Positions 11,801 to 21,026 of a stretch of 64,000 nucleotides of DNA are shown one piece after another; position 1 is the stretch's first letter; the number at the start of each line of letters is the position of its first letter. The position numbers and the translations under genes are program-made. This stretch comes from Symsagittifera roscoffensis (lineage: Eukaryota; Xenacoelomorpha; Acoela; Convolutidae): assembly GCF_963678635.1 (NCBI RefSeq), contig NC_087064.1, forward strand, positions 12,987,989 to 13,051,988, written 5' to 3'. A model generated the notes under the pieces. The model searched no databases. It saw only the letters and a program-made list of their open reading frames with translations, and was not told the DNA's origin.

Positions 11801-14800
11801 CTTAAATTCAATCCTGTTGCAGGAAGTGGACAAGGGTAATGAGGTGGCAGGTGGGAAGCCCAAGCGGAAGAGGGTGAGGTGGTACAAGAAGAGCAAATAG
11901 TAATTTTCCTTAATCTTAAATTCAATCCTGTTGCAGGAAGTGGACAAGGGTAATGAGGTGGCAGGTGGGAAGCCCAAGCGGAAGAGGGTGAGGTGGTACA
12001 AGAAGAGCAAATAGTAATTTTCCTTAATCTTAAATTCAATCCTTTTGCAGGAAGTGGACAAGGGTAATGAGGTGGCAGGTGGGAAGCCCAAGCGGAAGAG
12101 GGTGAGGTGGTAAAAGAAGAGCAAATAGTAATTTTCCTTAATCTTAAATTCAATCCTGTTGCAGGAAGTGGACAAGGGTAATGAGGTGGCAGGTGGGAAG
12201 CCCAAGCGGAAGAGGGTGAGGTGGTACAAGAAGAGCAAATAGTAATTTTCCTTAATCTTAAATTCAATCCTTTTGCAGGAAGTGGACAAGGGTAATGAGG
12301 TGGCAGTTGGGAAGCCCAAGCGGAAGAGGGTGAGGTGGTACAAGAAGAGCAAATAGTAATTTTCCTTAATCTTAAATTCAATCCTGTTGCAGGAAGTGGA
12401 CAAGGGTAATGAGGTGGCAGGTGGGAAGCCCAAGCGGAAGAGGGTGAGGTGGTACAAGAAGAGCAAATAGTAAATTTCCTTAATCTTAAATTCAATCCTT
12501 TTGCAGGAAGTGGACAAGGGTAATGAGGTGGCAGGTGGGAAGCCCAAGCGGAAGAGGGTGAGGTGGTACAAGAAGAGCAAATAGTAAATTTCCTTAATCT
12601 TAAATTCAATCCTGTTGCAGGAAGTGGACAAGGGTAATGAGGTGGCAGGTGGGAAGCCCAAGCGGAAGAGGGTGAGGTGGTACAAGAAGAGCAAATAGTA
12701 AATTTCCTTAATCTTAAATTCAATCCTTTTGCAGGAAGTGGACAAGGGTAATGAGGTGGCAGGTGGGAAGCCCAAGCGGAAGAGGGTGAGGTGGTACAAG
12801 AAGAGCAAATAGTAAATTTCCTTAATCTTAAATTCAATCCTGTTGCAGGAAGTGGACAAGGGTAATGAGGTGGCAGGTGGGAAGCCCAAGCGGAAGAGGG
12901 TGAGGTGGTACAAGAAGAGCAAATATTAATTTTCCTTAATCTTAAATTCAATCCTGTTGCAGGAAGTGGACAAGGGTAATGAGGTGGCAGGTGGGAAGCC
13001 CAAGCGGAAGAGGGTGAGGTGGTACAAGAAGAGCAAATAGTAATTTTCCTTAATCTTAAATTCAATCCTGTTGCAGGAAGTGGACAAGGGTAATGAGGTG
13101 GCAGGTGGGAAGCCCAAGCGGAAGAGGGTGAGGTGGTACAAGAAGAGCAAATAGTAAATTTCCTTAATCTTAAATTCAATCCTGTTGCAGGAAGTGGACA
13201 AGGGTAATGAGGTGGCAGGTGGGAAGCCCAAGCGGAAGAGGGTGAGGTGGTACAAGAAGAGCAAATAGTAATTTTCCTTAATCTTAAATTCAATCCTGTT
13301 GCAGGAAGTGGACAAGGGTAATGAGGTGGCAGGTGGGAAGCCCAAGCGGAAGAGGGTGAGGTGGTACAAGAAGAGCAAATAGTAATTTTCCTTAATCTTA
13401 AATTCAATCCTGTTGCAGGAAGTGGACAAGGGTAATGAGGTGGCAGGTGGGAAGCCCAAGCGGAAGAGGGTGAGGTGGTACAAGAAGAGCAAATAGTAAA
13501 TTTCCTTAATTTTAAATTCAATCCTTTTGCAGGAAGTGGACAAGGGTAATGAGGTGGCAGGTGGGAAGCCCAAGCGGAAGAGGGTGAGGTGGTACAAGAA
13601 GAGCAAATAGTAAATTTCCTTAATCTTAAATTCAATCCTGTTGCAGGAAGTGGACAAGGGTAATGAGGTGGCAGGTGGGAAGCCCAAGCGGAAGAGGGTG
13701 AGGTGGTACAAGAAGAGCAAATAGTAAATTTCCTTAATCTTAAATTCAATCCTTTTGCAGGAAGTGGACAAGGGTAATGAGGTGGCAGGTGGGAAGCCCA
13801 AGCGGAAGAGGGTGAGGTGGTACAAGAAGAGCAAATAGTAAATTTCCTTAATCTTAAATTCAATCCTGTTGCAGGAAGTGGACAAGGGTAATGAGGTGGC
13901 AGGTGGGAAGCCCAAGCGGAAGAGGGTGAGGTGGTACAAGAAGAGCAAATATTAATTTTCCTTAATCTTAAATTCAATCCTGTTGCAGGAAGTGGACAAG
14001 GGTAATGAGGTGGCAGGTGGGAAGCCCAAGCGGAAGAGGGTGAGGTGGTACAAGAAGAGCAAATAGTAATTTTCCTTAATCTTAAATTCAATCCTGTTGC
14101 AGGAAGTGGACAAGGGTAATGAGGTGGCAGGTGGGAAGCCCAAGCGGAAGAGGGTGAGGTGGTACAAGAAGAGCAAATAGTAATTTTCCTTAATCTTAAA
14201 TTCAATCCTGTTGCAGGAAGTGGACAAGGGTAATGAGGTGGCAGGTGGGAAGCCCAAGCGGAAGAGGGTGAGGTGGTACAAGAAGAGCAAATAGTAAATT
14301 TCCTTAATCTTAAATTCAATCCTTTTGCAGGAAGTGGACAAGGGTAATGAGGTGGCAGGTGGGAAGCCCAAGCGGAAGAGGGTGAGGTGGTACAAGAAGA
14401 GCAAATAGTAAATTTCCTTAATCTTAAATTCAATCCTGTTGCAGGAAGTGGACAAGGGTAATGAGGTGGCAGGTGGGAAGCCCAAGCGGAAGAGGGTGAG
14501 GTGGTACAAGAAGAGCAAATAGTAAATTTCCTTAATCTTAAATTCAATCCTTTTGCAGGAAGTGGACAAGGGTAATGAGGTGGCAGGTGGGAAGCCCAAG
14601 CGGAAGAGGGTGAGGTGGTACAAGAAGAGCAAATAGTAAATTTCCTTAATCTTAAATTCAATCCTGTTGCAGGAAGTGGACAAGGGTAATGAGGTGGCAG
14701 GTGGGAAGCCCAAGCGGAAGAGGGTGAGGTGGTACAAGAAGAGCAAATATTAATTTTCCTTAATCTTAAATTCAATCCTGTTGCAGGAAGTGGACAAGGG

Positions 14801-17522
14801 TAATGAGGTGGCAGGTGGGAAGCCCAAGCGGAAGAGGGTGAGGTGGTACAAGAAGAGCAAATAGTAAATTTCCTTAATCTTAAATTCAATCCTGTTGCAG
14901 GAAGTGGACAAGGGTAATGAGGTGGCAGGTGGGAAGCCCAAGCGGAAGAGGGTGAGGTGGTACAAGAAGAGCAAATAGTAATTTTCCTTAATCTTAAATT
15001 CAATCCTGTTGCAGGAAGTGGACAAGGGTAATGAGGTGGCAGGTGGGAAGCCCAAGCGGAAGAGGGTGAGGTGGTACAAGAAGAGCAAATAGTAATTTTC
15101 CTTAATCTTAAATTCAATCCTGTTGCAGGAAGTGGACAAGGGTAATGAGGTGGCAGGTGGGAAGCCCAAGCGGAAGAGGGTGAGGTGGTACAAGAAGAGC
15201 AAATAGTAAATTTCCTTAATCTTAAATTCAATCCTTTTGCAGGAAGTGGACAAGGGTAATGAGGTGGCAGGTGGGAAGCCCAAGCGGAAGAGGGTGAGGT
15301 GGTACAAGAAGAGCAAATAGTAAATTTCCTTAATCTTAAATTCAATCCTGTTGCAGGAAGTGGACAAGGGTAATGAGGTGGCAGGTGGGAAGCCCAAGCG
15401 GAAGAGGGTGAGGTGGTACAAGAAGAGCAAATAGTAAATTTCCTTAATCTTAAATTCAATCCTTTTGCAGGAAGTGGACAAGGGTAATGAGGTGGCAGGT
15501 GGGAAGCCCAAGCGGAAGAGGGTGAGGTGGTACAAGAAGAGCAAATAGTAAATTTCCTTAATCTTAAATTCAATCCTGTTGCAGGAAGTGGACAAGAGTA
15601 ATGAGGTGGCAGGTGGGAAGCCCAAGCGGAAGAGGGTGAGGTGGTACAAGAAGAGCAAATATTAATTTTCCTTAATCTTAAATTCAATCCTGTTTCAGGA
15701 AGTGGACAAGGGTAATGAGGTGGCAGGTGGGAAGCCCAAGCGGAAGAGGGTGAGGTGGTACAAGAAGAGCAAATAGTAAATTTCCTTAATCTTAAATTCA
15801 ATCCTTTTGCAGGAAGTGGACAAGGGTAATGAGGTGGCAGGTGGGAAGCCCAAGCGGAAGAGGGTGAGGTGGTACAAGAAGAGCAAATAGTAAATTTCCT
15901 TAATCTTAAATTCAATCCTGTTGCAGGAAGTGGACAAGGGTAATGAGGTGGCAGGTGGGAAGCCCAAGCGGAAGAGGGTGAGGTGGTACAAGAAGAGCAA
16001 ATATTAATTTTCCTTAATCTTAAATTCAATCCTGTTGCAGGAAGTGGACAAGGGTAATGAGGTGGCAGGTGGGAAGCCCAAGCGGAAGAGGGTGAGGTGG
16101 TACAAGAAGAGCAAATAGTAAATTTCCTTAATCTTAAATTCAATCCTTTTGCAGGAAGTGGACAAGGGTAATGAGGTGGCAGGTGGGAAGCCCAAGCGGA
16201 AGAGGGTGAGGTGGTACAAGAAGAGCAAATAGTAAATTTCCTTAATCTTAAATTCAATCCTGTTGCAGGAAGTGGACAAGGGTAATGAGGTGGCAGGTGG
16301 GAAGCCCAAGCGGAAGAGGGTGAGGTGGTACAAGAAGAGCAAATATTAATTTTCCTTAATCTTAAATTCAATCCTGTTGCAGGAAGTGGACAAGGGTAAT
16401 GAGGTGGCAGGTGGGAAGCCCAAGCGGAAGAGGGTGAGGTGGTACAAGAAGAGCAAATAGTAAATTTCCTTAATCTTAAATTCAATCCTTTTGCAGGAAG
16501 TGGACAAGGGTAATGAGGTGGCAGGTGGGAAGCCCAAGCGGAAGAGGGTGAGGTGGTACAAGAAGAGCAAATAGTAAATTTCCTTAATCTTAAATTCAAT
16601 CCTGTTGCAGGAAGTGGACAAGGGTAATGAGGTGGCAGGTGGGAAGCCCAAGCGGAAGAGGGTGAGGTGGTACAAGAAGAGCAAATAGTAATTTTCCTTA
16701 ATCTTAAATTCAATCCTGTTGCAGGAAGTGGACAAGGGTAATGAGGTGGCAGGTGGGAAGCCCAAGCGGAAGAGGGTGAGGTGGTACAAGAAGAGCAAAT
16801 AGTAATTTTCCTTAATCTTAAATTCAATCCTGTTGCAGGAAGTGGACAAGGGTAATGAGGTGGCAGGTGGGAAGCCCAAGCGGAAGAGGGTGAGGTGGTA
16901 CAAGAAGAGCAAATAGTAAATTTCCTTAATCTTAAATTCAATCCTGTTGCAGGAAGTGGACAAGGGTAATGAGGTGGCAGGTGGGAAGCCCAAGCGGAAG
17001 AGGGTGAGGTGGTACAAGAAGAGCAAATAGTAATTTTCCTTAATCTTAAATTCAATCCTGTTGCAGGAAGTGGACAAGGGTAATGAGGTGACAGGTGGGA
17101 AGCCCAAGCGGAAGAGGGTGAGGTGGTACAAGAAGAGCAAATAGTAATTTTCCTTAATCTTAAATTCAATCCTGTTGCAGGAAGTGGACAAGGGTAATGA
17201 GGTGACAGGTGGGAAGCCCAAGCGGAAGAGGGTGAGGTGGTACAAGAAGAGCAAATAGTAAATTTCCTTAATCTTAAATTCAATCCTGTTGCAGGAAGTG
17301 GACAAGGGTAATGAGGTGGCAGGTGGGAAGCCCAAGCGGAAGAGGGTGAGGTGGTACAAGAAGAGCAAATAGTAATTTTCCTTAATCTTAAATTCAATCC
17401 TGTTGCAGGAAGTGGACAAGGGTAATGAGGTGACAGGTGGGAAGCCCAAGCGGAAGAGGGTGAGGTGGTACAAGAAGAGCAAATAGTAATTTTCCTTAAT
17501 CTTAAATTCAATCCTGTTGCAG
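5895..17522 (+). repeat. 114-bp array, 102 copies: duplicated 3' splice acceptor plus first half of TRPM exon 6
   Basis: Exon-start positions fall at 5895, 6009, 6123 and so on to 17523, an exact 114-bp period with no net indel over 11,628 bp. Each unit reads: 76-78 nt matching the start of the genuine exon (EVDKGNEVAGGKPKRKRVRW, then YKKSK and TAG TAA), then AT-rich DNA with CTTAAT/CTTAAAT and a pyrimidine tract ending GTTGCAG or TTTGCAG. The true exon diverges after TACAAGAAGA, where ATC AGA TAC is AGC AAA TAG in the array units. Thus the ancestral acceptor and exon head were duplicated and amplified. Copies differ by rare substitutions: GGG/GAG at codon 11, TAATTTT/TAAATTT, GTTGCAG/TTTGCAG, TAG/TAT. 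The first unit keeps a diverged acceptor upstream (TTCGTTTTGCAG) that resembles an ancestral intron end. Confidence 0.95.
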
Positions 17523-17639
17523 GAAGTGGACAAGGGTAATGAGGTGGCAGGTGGGAAGCCCAAGCGGAAGAGGGTGAGGTGGTACAAGAAGATCAGATAC
17601 TTCTACAGCGCCCCCCTCGTCAAAATGCTCCTGTATTAC
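17523..17639 (+). CDS. TRPM: TRPM exon 6 of window: basic linker and start of S1
   Basis: Phase 0 at both ends, 39 codons, with acceptor CCTGTTGCAG and donor gtgagt. It begins EVDKGNEVAGGKPKRKRVRW, a basic cytosolic linker, and ends KIRYFYSAPLVKMLLYY. The 'xxFYxAPxVKxxxxY' motif starts helix S1 in TRPM channels. This is the only full-length copy of the exon: the preceding 102 units carry just its first 26 codons in mutated form. An internal GTGAGG at codons 18-19 is a possible alternative donor, shared with every array unit. Confidence 0.93.
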
Positions 17640-17975
17640 GTGAGTCATTTAATACTATAAAACTTTTTTCGTCTTTTGCTTTTTGAAATTTGCTCTCTAC
17701 CAAAGGTTTTGTTAAATAACAAGGTTTTGTGCGGCTAGTTTACTGTTTGTTTTTATTCGTGGTCCTAATTTTTGACGCAATAACTATACAAGTTCAAAAA
17801 ATCTAAGTGAGTCGAAGTGTTTTGGGTCCCATTGTGGCTCATAATAACTTTAAAATTAGACAAAAATAATAAATGTTGCGTTGCTTCTTTAATGGTTGTA
17901 ATAAAAAATAGAGTTGAAAAATTTTTCGTTGATGTACCATGTTTGCATTTGCATATAGACCGTATGATGTTTTAG
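17640..17975 (+). other. Intron, nothing recognised
   Basis: A 336-bp AT-rich intron with donor gtgagt and acceptor GATGTTTTAG. No repeat or coding signal is seen. Confidence 0.7.
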
Positions 17976-18062
17976 ACGTCATTCGTGCTGTTCGTGGTTG
18001 GATTTGGATATGTAATCCTGTATGAACAACAGATCAACCTGCAGCAATTCAACCCATTCGAG
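17976..18062 (+). CDS. TRPM: TRPM exon 7 of window: rest of S1
   Basis: Twenty-nine codons, phase 0 at both ends, with acceptor TTTTAG and donor gttaga. The peptide TSFVLFVVGFGYVILYEQQ completes the first membrane helix begun in exon 6, followed by a short extracellular loop, INLQQFNPFE. Confidence 0.9.
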
Positions 18063-18888
18063 GTTAGAGTGGTTTTCGCGTGCACAGGAACTTTTTGACG
18101 GGGGGATGGGGGGGGGGGTCGATCCTTTTCTTACGTCTACCATTTCGAAAGATTTGAGTCTTTTGAAACCCCTCAATGACCATATTTGGAGAAATGTTAT
18201 ACGTCGCCATTATCTTTCATAACGATTATCGAAACCCCAGAGGTCAATTAACCCTTTCAGTAAAATCAATCAGGCCTGTCATCAAGAAAATGTTTTAATA
18301 ATTCAACAAAAAATAAACAATTTAATTTTTGTAGTTGACAATAACGAACAAATCAATTTTTTTTCAGGAAGATTACACATATTTTAGTAGTTTCCGTTCC
18401 GACCATTAAAAATTTTTCGTCTTATTTCGAGCGAATAAATATTTTAACTGCTTGAAAGCTTACAGTAGCCTAATTTAAAACTTAAAATTTTAGTTTTACT
18501 TGAGTAACGTTAGTCTAGTTTGAGTATTTTAGCGCTTTTTAAAAAATTCAAAAAACTGCAAAACTTGAAAAAAAAAATTTGATTTTTTTTCATTTTTCAA
18601 AAAAAACAACTTTTCTAAACAAACCGTTTTTCAATTTGCTTATGTTTTCATGACTGTCGAATATACCCCCATCTCCAATTTTTTTTGTTCAGCTCCTTTT
18701 ATCCATTTGCACAGTATCCGGCTTTCTGTTTTTATATGAAGTTTCAGTTAGTTTTTTTTAAAGTCTTTGTTCTGCTGTGTTATAGTTTTTATGCCGACAA
18801 AAGATGTGTCAGCTTGTAAATATGTGATTCCACTGGTTCTTCATGACTTTAGATGTGTATTCATTTCTTGAGTGTGTCTATTGTTTAG
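18063..18888 (+). other. Intron, nothing recognised
   Basis: An 826-bp AT-rich intron with a G homopolymer (about 18109-18118) and A/T-rich low-complexity sequence around 18540-18620. It carries no recognisable element. Confidence 0.65.
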
Positions 18889-18985
18889 TTCAACAGCAAT
18901 GGTAACTTCGGGGAGTTTCTGGTGATGATCTATGTGTTGACTCTGGTCATAGAAGAAGTCAGACAGATGTTTTCATCTAGCTCAG
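18889..18985 (+). CDS. TRPM: TRPM exon 8 of window: helix S2
   Basis: Acceptor TTGTTTAG and donor gttagt; the exon starts in phase 0 and ends in phase 1. The peptide FGEFLVMIYVLTLVIEEVRQ followed by MFSSSS matches the TRPM S2 signature 'EWxxxxYxFTLxxEExRxxF', which lies at the cytosolic end of S2 in a region that binds Ca2+ in some members. The LTR retrotransposon begins only 12 bp after this donor. Confidence 0.93.
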
Positions 18986-18993
18986 GTTAGTCT

Positions 18994-18997
18994 AAAT
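18994..18997. repeat. Target-site duplication, left copy (AAAT)
   Basis: AAAT immediately precedes the TG of the left LTR and is repeated directly after the CA of the right LTR at 37878-37881. A 4-bp duplication fits Ty3/Gypsy-type integration. Confidence 0.8.
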
Positions 18998-19408
18998 TGA
19001 GTTGGGACCGATGTGGTTAACTCATAGAGTAATTTCGGATAGGGTACACCGTCTGCTCGTCACGCTATCTTATTTTCGGCCGGATAGATTCGTGCAACTT
19101 CTTAGTCTAATACCGATCCTAATCTTACTCTTATACTTATCTAGTCTCAGGTTGTTTAACTAGTCTCTGCTAGGCTCAATAGATCTAGGGTATACTGGTT
19201 TATTGCGGCTGCTGAAGTTCTCGGGAGAGTCCAACTAATTTCTAAGTTAAATTCAAATCTCTCTGGTGCTGAAATTACAAGTAATTTCAGCACTTACAAA
19301 TAAGTGGATTGTTAGTCAGATGGATCATGATTGGTTAATATTAAAAACTTTACATTGGTAAAATATCTAATTTATCCATTAATAAAATGTAGTTTAGATC
19401 AGGTTCCA
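18998..19408 (-). repeat. Left LTR (3' LTR of the element)
   Basis: 411 bp, matching 37467-37877 except at four positions (GGG/AGG near the start, one A/T near 19350, two near 19379-19382). In plus orientation it starts TGAGTTGGGACC and ends GGTTCCA. It lies 12 bp inside the TRPM intron, downstream of exon 8. Confidence 0.97.
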
Positions 19409-19419
19409 CCCATCCGGGG
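19409..19419 (-). other. Probable polypurine tract
   Basis: In element orientation the sequence just before the 3' LTR reads CCGGATGGG, directly abutting the LTR's TGGAACC. Position and purine content fit a plus-strand primer site. It is short and imperfect. Confidence 0.5.
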
Positions 19420-20918
19420 TTTACAGAGTTTTTTAGAACTATCTTTCTTCTCTGCAATTTGAAGGATGGATGGTGAACGTTGGTATTTGGCGAACATCAT
19501 TTTCTTATCCGGTTCCTCTTGGAGAAGAACGTTCCAGGACGCTGGAATTATGGATAGGAAATTGTTATGTCGTCATTCGACAACGACTGTGATCCCCAAT
19601 GAAATCAATCCGATTTCGAAATGGTTTGCCATGACAGTTTTTTCTGTATTATGTTGAGAACTTGTTTTGTGTGCAACGTCGTCTGGGAATGGCGTGAAGA
19701 TCGTGTGTGGAAGGGATGCCTTGTAACTCGGATCTGCACGTATACTTGAACATCGAGGTGGTCCTTGGTCTAGTTCAATGAAGTCCTTTTCTGCGAAGTC
19801 AAGTCGTACTCTAAATCCTTTGAGTTGTGATTGTGAGCGGCAAATCGATTGTGGTTGGCCATTCTTTTTCGAGTGTAGTGGGGTCGTTTTGTCTTTGGAT
19901 GTTCGTCCTTGGTGTTGTATGCTGATCTATATATTGCATAATATAATTTACATTTTATAAAACTTTTATTAGTTTAATGTTTTTTAATTATGATTTTGGT
20001 TAGTTGTTTTCACAAAAGCTTTTTGTTTTAGTTCAGTTATTTTGAAGAGTTACTCACCCTTGAGTAGCTCTTATTAAAAATAGGAGTGTGGTCACAAAGC
20101 GTGGATGTAGCACGGTGGGTTAGGCCGGCTATAGAGCATGCTCAGGACGTCCTCTTCTGGTGGGTTAGGCCAGGAGTGGGAGTATGATTGCATGCGGTGT
20201 TTGTGAGAGGTCCTGTTATGTGATAACGTTTTATGTTGGGTTTGTTGTGGTTTTTGTTATGTTTTGTTGCTTGTGTCCTTTTTTCAAAAATCAAATTGTT
20301 TGTGGTATGGGTTTGTCTTTCGACTTTTTTGTGTTTTATTATTTCTTTCTTAGACTTTATAATAGTCTTCAAAAGAATAATTTATCCAGTTTTAAACTGG
20401 GTTAATCCGGTTTGGGTACCGTTGGTTTCCTTTTCTTAGTCATGCTGTTATTCTATGGTTTGTGGTGTTTAGTAAGCTGCGTTGGTTAGTGTTGTTTAGT
20501 ATATAATTCCTTTCCAACCGGGTTAAAGGAAAGTTTGAAACGTGTTATCTTGTGTTAGAGTTGTTGAGTGTGAAAGCTTGAAACTGAAATTCATTATTTT
20601 AAACAATTCTTCGTGGGCGAGCTGTGCGAGTGTGGATAGAATTTTTGTGCGAATGAATGGAAATATCAAAAAGTTAGTACTGCATTTTCGTTTTATCAAT
20701 TTATTACATAGAAATTCAATTTTACTGCTAGTTGTTGGGGAAAATTAAGTTACAAATTTTCATCATTATTAGATTTACTGCTTGTGGGGAAAAAATTTAT
20801 AAATTAAATTACTGCATTGGTATTATTTTATTTAATTGTTTGGTGTAAAAAATTTATAGAGTTTTAAACAGTTTGAAGAAGTTTTCTATTTTTTATTTTT
20901 GTTGTGTGAATTTTTCAG

Positions 20919-20969
20919 ATGATCGTTGGATGAAGGCTAAAATTCTAAAGAAGACATGGATAAAGAATG
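20919..20969 (+). other. Host-sense pseudoexon inside the retroelement
   Basis: On the plus strand a pyrimidine-rich acceptor (GAATTTTTCAG) is followed by 51 nt and a strong donor, GTAAGTTT. The block is open in the phase set by TRPM exon 8 (phase 1 in, phase 1 out), so inclusion would add 17 codons (DDRWMKAKILKKTWIKN) to the S2-S3 loop without breaking the frame. The family does not require it, because exons 8 and 9 already join with normal spacing. Phase compatibility may be chance; nothing here shows use. Confidence 0.35.
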
Positions 20970-21021
20970 GTAAGTTTCTAATTTTAATTTAATTAATTAA
21001 TAGTATGTATAATTCATACTT

Positions 21022-21026
21022 ACCTG
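21022..21026 (-). promoter_or_regulatory. Consensus 5' splice site right after the 602-codon ORF
   Basis: On the minus strand the ORF's TAA is followed at once by CAG|GTAAGTAT, a near-perfect donor. It suggests an intron in the 3' part of the element transcript, or splicing that makes this ORF part of an alternatively spliced message. The matching acceptor was not identified. Confidence 0.5.

Larger units (their letters stand above)
19420..21026 (-). other. Element 3' noncoding region
   Basis: About 1.6 kb between the 602-codon ORF and the 3' LTR. No frame on either strand has protein-like composition beyond short fragments. A direct repeat of GGTGGGTTAGGCC is visible at about 20115 and 20159. 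A strong minus-strand splice donor lies at the right edge and a plus-strand pseudoexon at 20919-20969. The length is unusual for a retroelement 3' UTR. Confidence 0.6.

Noticed and set aside
5895-17522. CRISPR array or satellite centromere
   Set aside because: Units are contiguous without spacers, the DNA is eukaryotic, and the unit is explained as acceptor plus exon head.
5597-17587. Huge minus-strand open frames (up to 3,889 codons) across the array
   Set aside because: The period, 114, is a multiple of 3 and two antisense frames of the unit lack stops, so long frames follow automatically. The sense strand carries the exon homology. The 38-residue repeat has no recognisable protein character of its own.
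18022-18222. Short frames around 18.0-18.2 kb on both strands
   Set aside because: They start inside TRPM exon 7 or read through its donor; composition after 18062 is intronic.
19460-19960. Plus-strand coding region in the element's 3' part
   Set aside because: Short frames of 60-63 codons with no protein-like continuity or motif on either strand.
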